Source: Paracoccus haematequi
GTDB lineage: Bacteria > Pseudomonadota > Alphaproteobacteria > Rhodobacterales > Rhodobacteraceae
Direction of reading: 5' to 3'
DNA length: 64,000 nt
Assembly: GCA_945881965.1 (NCBI GenBank)
Contig: CAMCVS010000004.1
Location: 62,001 to 126,000 of the forward strand
In this document: one piece after another, positions 27,155-35,850 of the stretch
How positions within the stretch are numbered: position 1 is the stretch's first letter
Layout of the letters: every line of letters begins with the position of its first letter
Notes under the pieces: generated by a model
What the model was told of the DNA's origin: nothing
The model's input: the letters and a program-made list of their open reading frames with translations, nothing else
Database searches by the model: none
Position numbers and translations under genes: made by a program

Positions 27155-27880
27155 TTAGAACGGCAGAACCGTATCAAGGATTTGTTGTCCGATGCGGGGC
27201 TGTTGCACATCACTGATCTGGCCGCGTCCGCCATAGGAAATCCGCGCGGCGGCCATCTTGTCATAGGTGATTTCATTTTGGCGGCTGATATCTTCGGGCC
27301 GGACATAACCTGTTACCAGCAATTCGCGCATTTCAAAGTTGACCCGAATTTCCTGGGTCCCGGACAGGAACAACACGCCATTCGGCAGGGCTTCGACCAC
27401 CGTGGCGGCGACCCGCAATGTCAGTTTTTCATTGCGGCGCACCGAGCCGGATCCGGTGGATTTGCTGTTGGAATTCAACCCGACGGCCTCTTCCGAGGTT
27501 GCTCCCTCGGGCAAACGTTGATCGAGGCGCTGCGGGATGCCCAGTAAACTGGGGACGCTCAACTGTTCTGACCCCGTTCTGGCGCGTTGGGTCGAATTGG
27601 AAATCTCGGCCTCGTCATCAACCTCGATCACCACAGTCAGGATATCGCCCGGTTTGACTGCGCGGCGGTCCCCGAACAATGACGCCCTGTGTCCCGTCCA
27701 GAGCGAGGATTGATCGCGGTCCGGGGCCAGTTCGTGCCCTAAGGGCTGCGAAGCATAATACATCGCCTGCTGCTCTGGTCCGCCCGCCGTCGGGGTGAAC
27801 CCGGGGGCCTTGCCAATATGATCGCCCCGCCCGCATGCCGCGAGTGCGAGGGCTGATATCAGAAGAATGGGCGTTTTCAT
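27155..27880 (-). CDS. flgH: flagellar L-ring protein FlgH
   Basis: A 241-residue outer-membrane lipoprotein. The start at 27880 follows GAGGAAGCC; a lipobox LAAC at residues 13-16 gives the lipidated Cys. Family blocks are SLWTGHRASLFGDRRAVKPGDILTVVIEVDDEA, NEKLTLRVAATVVEALPNGVLFLSGTQEIRVN and VTGYVRPEDISRQNEI. It forms the L ring in the outer membrane; its partner is FlgI at 13.2 kb. Confidence 0.94.
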   Translation of the reverse strand: MKTPILLISALALAACGRGDHIGKAPGFTPTAGGPEQQAMYYASQPLGHELAPDRDQSSLWTGHRASLFGDRRAVKPGDILTVVIEVDDEAEISNSTQRARTGSEQLSVPSLLGIPQRLDQRLPEGATSEEAVGLNSNSKSTGSGSVRRNEKLTLRVAATVVEALPNGVLFLSGTQEIRVNFEMRELLVTGYVRPEDISRQNEITYDKMAAARISYGGRGQISDVQQPRIGQQILDTVLPF

Positions 27881-27890
27881 GGCTTCCTCT

Positions 27891-28301
27891 CTAGCGTTGC
27901 ACAAGAACGGCACCGTTCGCCTGCACGATGCCCGTCACCGCGATCCGCGACGCGGTATTGAGCACCCGCACGGACTCGCCCGCGCCCGCGCGGCCCATGG
28001 ACCGGCCTTCGGCCAAGATCGTGACCAACCCGGCCGCATAGTGCAGTTCGACGATCTGATTGCGTTCAATCAGCGCGGCAGGTCCGATGTCGTCGGGTCG
28101 GATCGGCCGCCCTGGATAGATCAACACCCGCGCTTCCAGCCCGAGGACCATCTCAGGCGCCAAGTCCAACGGCTCTGGCCCAGGGCGCAGCGCAAGGTCG
28201 GCCTCGGACAGCAAGGATTGCGGCCGGATCATGCGGGCCGCGACCAGCGTGTCTGCGGTCGCCACACCGGCGGACAACCCCAAGGCGATCAACCAGCGCA
28301 T
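27891..28301 (-). CDS. flgA: P-ring assembly chaperone FlgA
   Basis: A 136-residue periplasmic protein with an N-terminal signal (WLIALGLSAGVATA). The SAF-type segment LEARVLIYPGRPIRPDDIGPAALIERNQIVEL and the C-terminal MGRAGAGESVRVLNTASRIAVTGIV are the FlgA signature. It helps FlgI assemble into the P ring. The ATG overlaps the flgG stop by one base. Confidence 0.9.
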   Translation of the reverse strand: MRWLIALGLSAGVATADTLVAARMIRPQSLLSEADLALRPGPEPLDLAPEMVLGLEARVLIYPGRPIRPDDIGPAALIERNQIVELHYAAGLVTILAEGRSMGRAGAGESVRVLNTASRIAVTGIVQANGAVLVQR

Positions 28302-29086
28302 CAGCGAATCTGCGTCGTTGCGCCGAGCATCTGATCTGCGGCGGAAATCACCTTGGCGTTCAGTTCATAGCCGCGCTGTGCCTCGATCAGCTCGGTGATT
28401 TCACGGACCGGATCAACAGAACTGTCTTCCAAGTAGCCCTGCCGCAATGTGCCAAGCCCATCCAGCCCCGGCGTGGACACGTTCGCGGGGCCGGAGGCTT
28501 CGGTTTCCAGATACAGGTTCGACCCCATCGCCTCGAGACCCTTGGCGTTGGTGAACCCGGCCAAGCCGATCTGGCCCAGCAACTGTCCTTCGGCGGCCTC
28601 GGAGAAATAGGCATAGACCTCGCCATCGCCGTTGATGGAGATGGATCGCGCCTCTGGCGGGATGACGATTTCGGGTGATACCGGATAGCCGTCCGACGTT
28701 ACAACGAGGCCTTCGGACGACCGTTTTAGCGCACCATCGCGGGTATAGGCGGTTTGGCCCGATGGCAGGGTAACTTCGAGATAACCCTGCCCTTCGATGG
28801 CGACATCCAGATCGCCGCCGGTGGCAGACAGCGCGCCCTGCGCCAATTCAACCGTCACCGCCGAGGGGCGCACCCCCAGACCCAGCTGAATCCCGGTCGG
28901 CAAGACGGTGCCATCTGCGGCGGTAATCGTCCCGGCGCGGGCGTATTGCTGATAATGCAGGTCGGCAAATTCGGCGCGCCGCGTGTTATACCCGGTGGTG
29001 GACATGTTCGCGAGGTTGTTTGAAATTGTTTCGACGCGCATCTGCTGCGCCGACATGCCAGTGGCCGCGATTTTCAGGGCGCGCAT
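28301..29086 (-). CDS. flgG: flagellar distal rod protein FlgG
   Basis: 261 residues, the usual FlgG length. The N-terminal KIAATGMSAQQMRVETISNNLANMSTTGYN and C-terminal ITELIEAQRGYELNAKVISAADQML are conserved rod motifs; GDLDVAIEGQGYLEV is the middle-domain block. Part of the compact flgB-flgC-fliE-fliQ-flgF-flgG-flgA-flgH unit. Confidence 0.95.
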   Translation of the reverse strand: MRALKIAATGMSAQQMRVETISNNLANMSTTGYNTRRAEFADLHYQQYARAGTITAADGTVLPTGIQLGLGVRPSAVTVELAQGALSATGGDLDVAIEGQGYLEVTLPSGQTAYTRDGALKRSSEGLVVTSDGYPVSPEIVIPPEARSISINGDGEVYAYFSEAAEGQLLGQIGLAGFTNAKGLEAMGSNLYLETEASGPANVSTPGLDGLGTLRQGYLEDSSVDPVREITELIEAQRGYELNAKVISAADQMLGATTQIR

Positions 29087-29095
29087 CGGTGTCTC

Positions 29096-29809
29096 CTATC
29101 GGAAAAGGGTGGTGAGCGCGCTGCGCAGCCGCTCATGTTCGGTATCAAGCAGCTTCTGGCCAAGCTCATAGCCGCGCTGAACCTCGATCATGCGGGCCAT
29201 CTGCCCGATGGGATCGACGTTGGCGGATTCCAGAAAGCCCTGCAGAACGCGGGCCTCGAATGTCGGGTCGACTGCGCCTTGCGGGGCGAACAGCACACCG
29301 TCTTCGCGGGTCATGGCACCTATGTCGGCAGGCAGGAACAGCCCGATCTGGCCCAGATTGCGGCCCCCCGCGCTGATCGTGCCGTCGGCACCGATCGACA
29401 GGTCAAGCGCATCCGGCGGGATGAACAATGGCGCACCGCCCGCGTCCAGCACACGAAACCCGTCCGGTGTGACCAGTTCACCTTCGGCAGACGTCGCAAA
29501 ACTGCCGGCGCGGGTCAGGCGTTGACCCTGCGGCGTTTCCACCATGAAAAACCCGTCGCCCTCGATCGCAAGATCCAGACGCGCTTCGGTTCGGGTCAGG
29601 CTGCCCTGCACCATCGAGGTGTTGTGCGCCCGCGCGACCGCCATCGAGATGGAATCACCCTTGCCATCGCCCTTGACGTATTCCGAAAAAATCAGCCCCT
29701 CCTGGCGGTAACCGGTGGTGGCGCTGTTGGCGATATTGTTGGCGATCACCTGAAATTCGCGCAGCAAACCGGATTGCCGCGACAGGGTGATGTAACCGGT
29801 GGCGTCCAT
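29096..29809 (-). CDS. flgF: flagellar proximal rod protein FlgF
   Basis: 237 residues with rod-family ends: LSRQSGLLREFQVIANNIANSATTGYR at the N-terminus and ARMIEVQRGYELGQKLLDTEHERL at the C-terminus, plus DLAIEGDGFFMVETPQG. It starts one base after the fliQ stop and ends 9 bases before flgG. Confidence 0.94.
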   Translation of the reverse strand: MDATGYITLSRQSGLLREFQVIANNIANSATTGYRQEGLIFSEYVKGDGKGDSISMAVARAHNTSMVQGSLTRTEARLDLAIEGDGFFMVETPQGQRLTRAGSFATSAEGELVTPDGFRVLDAGGAPLFIPPDALDLSIGADGTISAGGRNLGQIGLFLPADIGAMTREDGVLFAPQGAVDPTFEARVLQGFLESANVDPIGQMARMIEVQRGYELGQKLLDTEHERLRSALTTLFR

Positions 29810-29810
29810 G

Positions 29811-30080
29811 TCAGCCTCCTGTGATCAAGGGCAAAACCGCGCTGTGGAAAAACGTCACCAGCGTGCGGGTCATGAAATCCATCGACATCCCGAACACCGC
29901 CAGCATCGCGGCGAGTTTGGGCACGAAGGTCAGGGTCATTTCCTGAATAGAGGTCAAGGCCTGGAACAAGCCGACGACCAGACCGACAACCAGAGCGGTG
30001 ATCAGGATCGGGGTCGAGGTGACGACCGAAATCCACAACCCTTCGCGCAGGACATCGAAAAATGCAGCTTCGGTCAGCAT
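29811..30080 (-). CDS. fliQ: flagellar export gate protein FliQ
   Basis: 89 residues with two membrane helices (VVTSTPILITALVVGLVVGLFQAL and LAAMLAVFGMSMDF...TF), and the conserved TSIQEMTLTFVPKL between them. Its ATG overlaps the fliE stop as TGATG. Works with FliP and FliR, which are encoded in other units of the same cluster. Confidence 0.93.
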   Translation of the reverse strand: MLTEAAFFDVLREGLWISVVTSTPILITALVVGLVVGLFQALTSIQEMTLTFVPKLAAMLAVFGMSMDFMTRTLVTFFHSAVLPLITGG

Positions 30081-30364
30081 CAGACCGGCATCCGCAGGAT
30101 TTCCTGATAGGCTTCGACCACCTTGTCGCGCACGGTCACGACGGTTTCAACGGCCAGCTCTGCCTGAGCAAGGGCCTGCACCAGCGAATGTGGATCGGCA
30201 TCGCCCTGCATGGCGGCCATCGCCGTCGTTTCGGCGTGTTGTAATGTGGTCGCAAAATCGCGAAACGCGGTTTCTGCGCGCGCCCCCAGCGTATCGGGGG
30301 CGGGGTCCACGGCGGGGCGCGATGTGATGTATCCAAGGGCTGCTTGGGTCGAACGAATGTCCAT
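30080..30364 (-). CDS. fliE: flagellar hook-basal body complex protein FliE
   Basis: 94 residues; the C-terminal half (GDADPHSLVQALAQAELAVETVVTVRDKVVEAYQEILRMPV in pieces: ETVVTVRDKVVEAYQEIL) is the FliE signature. FliE joins the MS ring to the rod. GGAGGTCC before the start is a strong ribosome-binding site. Confidence 0.92.
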   Translation of the reverse strand: MDIRSTQAALGYITSRPAVDPAPDTLGARAETAFRDFATTLQHAETTAMAAMQGDADPHSLVQALAQAELAVETVVTVRDKVVEAYQEILRMPV

Positions 30365-30385
30365 TCTGGACCTCCTGTTTCCGGG

Positions 30386-30772
30386 TTAACGACGCAACAG
30401 TTCCATCAGGGACGACGACATCTGCCGCGCCTGATCGAACATCTTCAAATTGGCCTCATAGCTGCGCTGCGCCTCGCGGGCGTCAGCGATCTGGATCATC
30501 AGATCGACGTTTGAGCCGTCATAATGGCCACTATCATCGGCCAGCGGATGGGCAGGATCATAAATCCGTTCCAGATCAGTCTGGTCCAACCGCACATCGC
30601 CCAACCGCACTTCACCCGCCGCGTCCCGCAGCGCTGTTTCAAACGGTGCGGTTTTGCCGCGATAGCCGGGGGTGTCGGCGTTGGCGATGTTTTCCGATAC
30701 CAGCCGCAGGCGATGCGATTGCGCTTGCATGCCGCTGGATGAAATCGCAAGGGATGTCTGAAAATCTGTCAT
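30386..30772 (-). CDS. flgC: flagellar proximal rod protein FlgC
   Basis: 128 residues from the ATG at 30772, placed correctly behind AAGGAG; GTG 30778 abuts that site and is unlikely. N-terminal LAISSSGMQAQSHRLRLVSENIANADTPGYRGK and C-terminal DAREAQRSYEANLKMFDQARQM are rod motifs. Follows flgB by 9 bases. Confidence 0.93.
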   Translation of the reverse strand: MTDFQTSLAISSSGMQAQSHRLRLVSENIANADTPGYRGKTAPFETALRDAAGEVRLGDVRLDQTDLERIYDPAHPLADDSGHYDGSNVDLMIQIADAREAQRSYEANLKMFDQARQMSSSLMELLRR

Positions 30773-30781
30773 GGTCACTCC

Positions 30782-31156
30782 TTAGCGGCGTCCGATGCTG
30801 GCGCGCAGCAACGCCAGCGAACTGCGGTAAATCGCCAGGGCGCGGTCATGCTGGCGGCGCACCTCGACGGCATTCACCATCTCGGCTTCGACTGACACGG
30901 AATTGCCATTGGCAGAGGGCATGGTGCCCGCGCTGGCAAACCGGGAATCGGGTTGATCCGGTGCCCCGAAATGACCGGGCCGGGATCGCCGCATGCCTTC
31001 TGTGTCGGCCATGCTGTCGGCAAACGGCGCGATATCGCGGGCCACGTAACCGGGCGTGTCAGCGTTGGCGATGTTCTGCGCAATCACATTCTGGCGCAGG
31101 GTTGCGTGGCGGGCCATGTTTCCCGCCGTTCGGAAGATGTCGAGTTGGTCGAACAT
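30782..31156 (-). CDS. flgB: flagellar proximal rod protein FlgB
   Basis: 124 residues from ATG 31156 (GGGAGAAG upstream). The segment MARHATLRQNVIAQNIANADTPGYVARD is the FlgB rod motif. First gene of the minus-strand unit flgB-flgC-fliE-fliQ-flgF-flgG-flgA-flgH-fliL2, divergent from fliI with 85 bases between the starts. Confidence 0.92.
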   Translation of the reverse strand: MFDQLDIFRTAGNMARHATLRQNVIAQNIANADTPGYVARDIAPFADSMADTEGMRRSRPGHFGAPDQPDSRFASAGTMPSANGNSVSVEAEMVNAVEVRRQHDRALAIYRSSLALLRASIGRR

Positions 31157-31241
31157 CGGGGCTTCTCCCTCGATTGGTTTCAACCAAGGCTTAACCCCGA
31201 TTCCTTTAGAAACGGTTTTCAGGAGCTATAAGGAGCGCACG

Positions 31242-32663
31242 ATGCAATTGTCTGATCTGGCCCGGCTGGGCGACGAGATCGCCAAAATGACCCCAAGGCG
31301 CGTGATTGGACGTGTCATTGCGATTGATGGCGGGCTTTTGCGGGTTTTGGGCCTGGAACGGGACGCAGCTCTGGGCGATCTGCTGCAACTGACGCGGCGG
31401 GATGGCAGTGTTTTGGGCGGCGAAGTGGTGCGCTTGCAAGGCGACGGACTGTTGATGCTGCCTGATTCGCTGCCCGCCGGAGTGGCGTTGGGTGACCGCG
31501 TTACACTGCGGGACGACGGCGGGCTTGCGCCTTGTGCGGGTTGGATCGGACGCATCGTTGATCCCTATGGACAGCCGCTGGATGGGCGGCCGCTGCCGCG
31601 CGGGCCGAAATCCGTTGAATTGCGCGCGTCACCCCCCGAAGCGGCCAGCCGTCGGCGGCTGGGGCCGCGGCTGGAAACCGGCATGGCGGCATTTAACACG
31701 TTCCTGCCGATTGTTCGCGGGCAGCGGATCGGGCTGTTCGCCGGGTCCGGCGTCGGAAAATCGCGTCTGTTGGGGCATTTTGCGCGACATATGCAATCCG
31801 ACATCGTTGTGATTGCCTTGGTTGGCGAACGTGGGCGCGAATTGCGCGAATTTGTCGAAACCGTTTTGGGGCCAGAGGGGCTGGCGCGCGCAATCGTCAT
31901 CGCGGCAACATCGGACAAATCACCGTTGGTGCGGCGGCGCTGCGCTTGGGCCGCGATGGCCGTCGCCGAACATTTCCGCGATCAGGGGCATCACGTGCTG
32001 TTTCTGTGCGATTCGGTGACGCGATTTGCCGAAGCGCACCGGGAAATCGCCACCGCCGCCGGTGAAGCAGCCGCGTTGCGTGGTTTTCCGCCGTCGACCT
32101 CGCATCTGATCATGTCCCTTTGCGAACGCGCAGGGCCGGGAGCCGAGGGTCGCGGCGATGTGACGGCAATATTCACCGTGTTGGTCGCCGGATCAGACAT
32201 GGAAGAACCCGTAGCAGACATCCTGCGCGGGGTTCTGGACGGTCACGTGGTGTTGGACCGACAGATCGCAGAACGCGGACGGTTCCCTGCGATAGACATG
32301 CTGCGGTCTGTATCGCGCAGCCTGCCAGAGGCTGCGAGTGCCGAGGAAAACACCTTGTTGACCGAGGCGCGGCGATTACTGGGGGCCTATGAAAAATCCG
32401 AAGTGATGATCCGCGCCGGCCTGTATTCCGAAGGCAGCGATCCATTGCTGGATCGCGCGGTGACGGTGTGGGACGAGCTTGATGGATTTCTGGCCCTGCA
32501 AGAAGCGGCGGGAAGCGCCAACAGTTTCGCCCGGCTTGGTTTGATTTTGCGGCGTGCGCGACAGCGTCCGGTGCGCGCGCCAGAACCAGCGCGCGAAACC
32601 GCGCCGCGGTCGCCTACGCGCGCGGCACCTCGTCCCGGCAACGGACCACCCCTCCGTCGCTGA
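31242..32663 (+). CDS. fliI: flagellum-specific export ATPase FliI
   Basis: The export ATPase, 473 residues from ATG 31242 with AAGGAG at 31230-31235; the frame running further upstream crosses flgB and is rejected. Walker A is GLFAGSGVGKSRLL, and the beta-subunit-type motifs ALVGERGRELREFVE, VLFLCDSVTRFAEAHREI and the C-terminal helices follow. A basic, proline-rich tail of about 30 residues extends past the usual end. It stands as a single gene; FliH is at 15.4 kb. Confidence 0.95.
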   Translation: MQLSDLARLGDEIAKMTPRRVIGRVIAIDGGLLRVLGLERDAALGDLLQLTRRDGSVLGGEVVRLQGDGLLMLPDSLPAGVALGDRVTLRDDGGLAPCAGWIGRIVDPYGQPLDGRPLPRGPKSVELRASPPEAASRRRLGPRLETGMAAFNTFLPIVRGQRIGLFAGSGVGKSRLLGHFARHMQSDIVVIALVGERGRELREFVETVLGPEGLARAIVIAATSDKSPLVRRRCAWAAMAVAEHFRDQGHHVLFLCDSVTRFAEAHREIATAAGEAAALRGFPPSTSHLIMSLCERAGPGAEGRGDVTAIFTVLVAGSDMEEPVADILRGVLDGHVVLDRQIAERGRFPAIDMLRSVSRSLPEAASAEENTLLTEARRLLGAYEKSEVMIRAGLYSEGSDPLLDRAVTVWDELDGFLALQEAAGSANSFARLGLILRRARQRPVRAPEPARETAPRSPTRAAPRPGNGPPLRR

Positions 32664-32695
32664 CGCCTCCTGCGTGTAGCACGCCGTTGGCCCTG

Positions 32696-33481
32696 TCAGC
32701 GGCGCAACAACGTCAGCGCGATGGAAAAAGGAGATGACGATGCACCACTACTGTTGTCCGATCGCAACAGGAACCGTTGTACCAACCTGTCCATCGCCGT
32801 CGGTTCTGCCAGATCGGCGAGGGCTTTCAGCCCAAGTTGCCGGTTGCTGCGATCCTGAAAGACTTCGAGTTGCCGGTCGATGTCCAACTGTCCGAAACTG
32901 CTGGGCAATCCCAGAGCCGTTTCCATGACTTGACGCAATGGCGGGGATCCCATGATTCGGAACCACTTGGTGTCCTCGCTTTGCGTCGATGTTGCTATGG
33001 CTGCCAGATCGCGGCGCGCGTTCAGCGCAAGGCGGAAGCCGTTGTTTTGGTCACCGACCGCAACTTCAAAACTGCGCGCGCGGAAGCTGTCAACGATCCC
33101 GCTGGCAAACCCCGGATCACCGGTGCGGGCACCGCCAACCTCGCCAAACCCGAAGGCCCGCGAAAAGGCCCGATAGCGGTCGTCTGACAGTCTGTTCGCC
33201 AAGGCATCGCTGCGCGCGGTCCCGTCTTCCAGAACCTTGCGGATCAGGGCGCGGCTGTTCAGGTCGTCTTGCAATCCGAACGCACCTAGCGCCACCCGCA
33301 AAAGACGCCGATCCGACACCAGCGCATCCGCTGTTTTAATCGTGCCGATTTTGGCGGCAAAGTAATCCGTGTCGCGCACCAGTTCCGGGGATCGGTCAAA
33401 GCTGACACGTTGCGTTGCATAGGTTCGTTCCAGGAAACGCCACCCGGCCAATCCGGACCCAGGGATGACGGGCTGGAACAT
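32696..33481 (-). CDS. DUF1217 family flagellar protein
   Basis: 261 residues starting one base after the flbT stop. The start MFQPVIPGSGLAGWRFLERTY and the blocks SDRRLLRVALGAFGLQDDLNSRALIRKVLEDGT and RLSDDRYRAFSRAFGFGE match DUF1217, a family seen in alphaproteobacterial flagellar clusters. Function is not established; the position after flaF-flbT points to filament assembly or control. Confidence 0.75.
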   Translation of the reverse strand: MFQPVIPGSGLAGWRFLERTYATQRVSFDRSPELVRDTDYFAAKIGTIKTADALVSDRRLLRVALGAFGLQDDLNSRALIRKVLEDGTARSDALANRLSDDRYRAFSRAFGFGEVGGARTGDPGFASGIVDSFRARSFEVAVGDQNNGFRLALNARRDLAAIATSTQSEDTKWFRIMGSPPLRQVMETALGLPSSFGQLDIDRQLEVFQDRSNRQLGLKALADLAEPTAMDRLVQRFLLRSDNSSGASSSPFSIALTLLRR

Positions 33482-33482
33482 G

Positions 33483-33884
33483 TCACCGCCCCACGGCCAA
33501 AAGACGGTCTTCGCGCGGCAACAGTGCCCGAAGTGCCTTAAGACACTGATAATATTGGCCTTCAATCACACCCGCACTGGCCTGCGCCAGGCTGGTACGA
33601 CTGTCATGATCAGTCAGCACTTGGCTCAAATCTTCGATCCACCGCAATAGCTGCAACTGCACGTCTTCGGGTTTGGCATCGCCCGAAAGAACCAGTTGCA
33701 CGGCATAACAAACGCGCCGGACCGGTGTTTTGGCGGCCTCGGGGTGGATCGCGTCGCGTAGCCGCAGAATATGCGCGTCGGGTGTCACAATGGACAGTCG
33801 CGCACGTCGGTCACCGTTTTCGATCACCGCCCCGTTGATGAGCAGTCGTTCTTTTGGGCTGAGTTTGAGAACGAGTCCTGACAT
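33483..33884 (-). CDS. flbT: flagellin mRNA regulator FlbT
   Basis: 133 residues. The start (GLVLKLSPKERLLINGAVIENGDRRARLSIVTPDAHILR) and VCYAVQLVLSGD are typical FlbT blocks. In Caulobacter FlbT binds the flagellin 5' leader and lowers its translation until the hook is complete. Here it lies downstream of flagellin and flaF in the same direction. Confidence 0.93.
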   Translation of the reverse strand: MSGLVLKLSPKERLLINGAVIENGDRRARLSIVTPDAHILRLRDAIHPEAAKTPVRRVCYAVQLVLSGDAKPEDVQLQLLRWIEDLSQVLTDHDSRTSLAQASAGVIEGQYYQCLKALRALLPREDRLLAVGR

Positions 33885-33885
33885 G

Positions 33886-34254
33886 TCAGCCTGCCCTGCT
33901 AAGGCCGCGCATGATCGCGGCGTTGATGTCGATCAGAGCCTTCACTGTAGCCTTTTTGGCCAAGACCTGGCTGCTGTGGTGATCGGTGAATTCGGCGAGG
34001 TAAAAGATGCGCGCGCGCAAATCCTCGGGCAAAGCATTGTCTTTGTCCGCCACATCAGCGGCCAATATCGTCCACAGGCGGCGATTGTCATAGATTGCGG
34101 CAGACAATTCCGCGAACCCGGCAGTCCCTGTTTTGGCTGCGGCGGCCAGACGGCGGGTCACGCGTGCGAAAGCCTCGTATTCGATGCCGCGCGGTGTGCG
34201 CGTGGCGGATGTTTGGCTCAGATAGCCGCGTTCGGCCAGCATTCTTGCGGTCAC
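33886..34254 (-). CDS. flaF: flagellar regulatory protein FlaF
   Basis: 122 residues from the GTG at 34254, with GGGAA a few bases upstream; an ATG four codons later is possible. The block RTPRGIEYEAFARVTRRLA followed by LWTILAADVADKDNALPEDLRARIFYLAEFTDHHS (split: NALPEDLRARIFYLAEF) is the FlaF signature. FlaF counteracts FlbT and is needed for flagellin synthesis in Caulobacter. Confidence 0.9.
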   Translation of the reverse strand: MTARMLAERGYLSQTSATRTPRGIEYEAFARVTRRLAAAAKTGTAGFAELSAAIYDNRRLWTILAADVADKDNALPEDLRARIFYLAEFTDHHSSQVLAKKATVKALIDINAAIMRGLSRAG

Positions 34255-34294
34255 GATGGGTGTTCCCTTTGGGAGGATTTTTCCGGGCGCAGGA

Positions 34295-34321
34295 CCGGAG
34301 GCGCGGCGGACGCGCCTCCGG
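34295..34321 (-). terminator. GC-rich stem-loop after the flagellin gene
   Basis: CCGGAGGCGCG (34295-34305) and CGCGCCTCCGG (34311-34321) form a perfect 11-bp stem with a 5-base loop, 10 bases past the flagellin stop. No U tract follows directly on the minus strand. It may stabilise the flagellin mRNA end or partly terminate before flaF-flbT. Confidence 0.7.
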
Positions 34322-34330
34322 CGTGATCTG

Positions 34331-35638
34331 TCAGCGGAACAGTGACAGGATCGACTGCGGTGCCTGGTTGGCAATCGACAGCGACTGAACGCCCAGCTGC
34401 TGTTGAACCTGCAGCGCCTGCAGACGGGCCGAGGTTTCTTCCATGTTGGCATCAACCATAGACCCGATGCCGGTCTTGAGCGAGTCGGTCAGCTTCGACA
34501 CGAACTCTTTCTGGGTTTCGATCCGGCCGCGCACCGAACCGAATGCGGCAGCAGAATCGACCGCCGTCTGGATCAGGCCTTCGATCTTGGACAGGGCCGA
34601 AGTGGCACCCGCCGCTGTCGAAACGTCGATCCCGGCCAGATCTTCCAGACCGCCACCGTTTGCCACGCCAGTGGTTTCAATCGCCTGCAGCGAGACGTTG
34701 TTACCCGTGCCGGTTTCACCGGTAAAGGTGATGGTCGCGACGCCCGACGTCGCAACGCTGACAGCGGCCTTGAGCGAAGAAGACGCCGACAGCGTACCGG
34801 CCGAGATTGCCGAGGTGACGCGGTCATTGAAATCCTTGGCCAGCCCATTGGCCACGTCGGCCTGGGTATCACCATCGCGGGCCACATAGGACACGGCACG
34901 CGACGAGTCGTTGAAGGCCGCCCCGACAGTTCCGGCCGCCCCCGAGATGTTGATCTGGATCCCGGTGCCAGCCGCGACAGAATCGATGACCAGCGTCGAC
35001 GTGGGAGGCACAGCCGCGCCGGTCAGGGCGACGGCTGCTGCAGCATCAACCGCACCAGAGATCGTGCCACCCGACCCTGCCGCAGTGGCCGTCCCGGCGG
35101 AGAAGTTCGTCGCGGTGGTGCCCAGATCCTGCTTCGCGACGCTGATGGTCGAGGTCTTGACCGAACCGTCCGACGAACGATCCAGCGAGGACAGAACCTT
35201 GACCGTGCCCGTTCCGGCAGTGTTCGAACGGTTCGACAGCAGGTTCAGCCCGTTGAACTGGGCCGCGCTGGTTACCGACGTGATCTGGTCCCGCAGGGCC
35301 ACGATATCGGCCTGAATCTTGACCCGATCAACGTTGCTTTCCTGCGAGGCAACGATCTTGCCTTTGACCTTGGTCAGCAGATCGGTGACAGTTTCCGCCG
35401 CCTCTTGGCCGACGGCCACGGTGGATTCGCCCAAGGCCAGGCTGTCAGAGATGCCCTTGAAGCCTTGGACATCGGATTCCATCACTTTGGAAATCGCCCA
35501 GACGGCCGAGTTATCCTTCGCATTCGACACCGACTTGCCAGTCGAAATCTCGTTCTGCGTCTTGGTCAAATTCATGTTGATGGATTTGAGCGTTTGCAGC
35601 GCAACCATGGCGCTGTTGTTGGTCAGAATGCTCGACAT
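34331..35638 (-). CDS. fliC: flagellin
   Basis: The 435-residue filament subunit. N-terminal SILTNNSAMVALQTLKSINMNL and TQNEISTGKSVSNAKDNSAVWAISKVM and the C-terminal DANMEETSARLQALQVQQQLGVQSLSIANQAPQSILSLFR (split: LSIANQAPQSILSLF) are the conserved D0/D1 coiled coils that mediate export and polymerisation. The centre is Ala/Ser/Thr/Gly-rich and variable. AAGGAAA precedes the start. It is the only flagellin gene in the window and heads the fliC-flaF-flbT-DUF1217 group. Confidence 0.95.
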   Translation of the reverse strand: MSSILTNNSAMVALQTLKSINMNLTKTQNEISTGKSVSNAKDNSAVWAISKVMESDVQGFKGISDSLALGESTVAVGQEAAETVTDLLTKVKGKIVASQESNVDRVKIQADIVALRDQITSVTSAAQFNGLNLLSNRSNTAGTGTVKVLSSLDRSSDGSVKTSTISVAKQDLGTTATNFSAGTATAAGSGGTISGAVDAAAAVALTGAAVPPTSTLVIDSVAAGTGIQINISGAAGTVGAAFNDSSRAVSYVARDGDTQADVANGLAKDFNDRVTSAISAGTLSASSSLKAAVSVATSGVATITFTGETGTGNNVSLQAIETTGVANGGGLEDLAGIDVSTAAGATSALSKIEGLIQTAVDSAAAFGSVRGRIETQKEFVSKLTDSLKTGIGSMVDANMEETSARLQALQVQQQLGVQSLSIANQAPQSILSLFR

Positions 35639-35850
35639 GAGCCATTTCCTTGTTTCAGAGGGCGGAGTTTCACCCGGATTACATTGCCGTCATTGCGACG
35701 GACCGAATGTCATTCTGACCACTACAAGCGCCGGTGTTGGCGCTGTGCCATCCGTTCGGGATGCCCTGTCACAATGCCCCTCAAAAACCTAAGAGAGTAC
35801 TAAACTGCCCCACCCTCCTTGCCAGCAAACATCGCGCATTTGAGCCAAAT
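35639..35850 (-). promoter_or_regulatory. flagellin promoter and structured 5' leader with CtrA-like box
   Basis: The 212-base gap between the FlgN-like gene and flagellin carries three inverted repeats: CCGTC/GACGG (35687-35701), AGCGCC/GGCGCT (35727-35744) and GCCATCC/GGATGCC (about 35747-35765). Upstream of them, CTAA-N7-CTAA at 35789-35803 reads TTAG-N7-TTAG on the minus strand, a six-of-eight CtrA match. No sigma-54 motif was found. Confidence 0.5.

Noticed and set aside
32658-32701. CGCTGAC/GTCAGCG inverted repeat between fliI and the DUF1217 gene as a bidirectional terminator
   Set aside because: Arms are 30 bases apart, include both stop codons and lack T runs; could be chance.
34403-35803. 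466-codon plus-strand frame opposite flagellin
   Set aside because: Arg/Gly-rich shadow of the flagellin gene.
35639-35850. Sigma-54 promoter for flagellin
   Set aside because: A TGGCAC is present on the minus strand but no TTGC follows at the required spacing.
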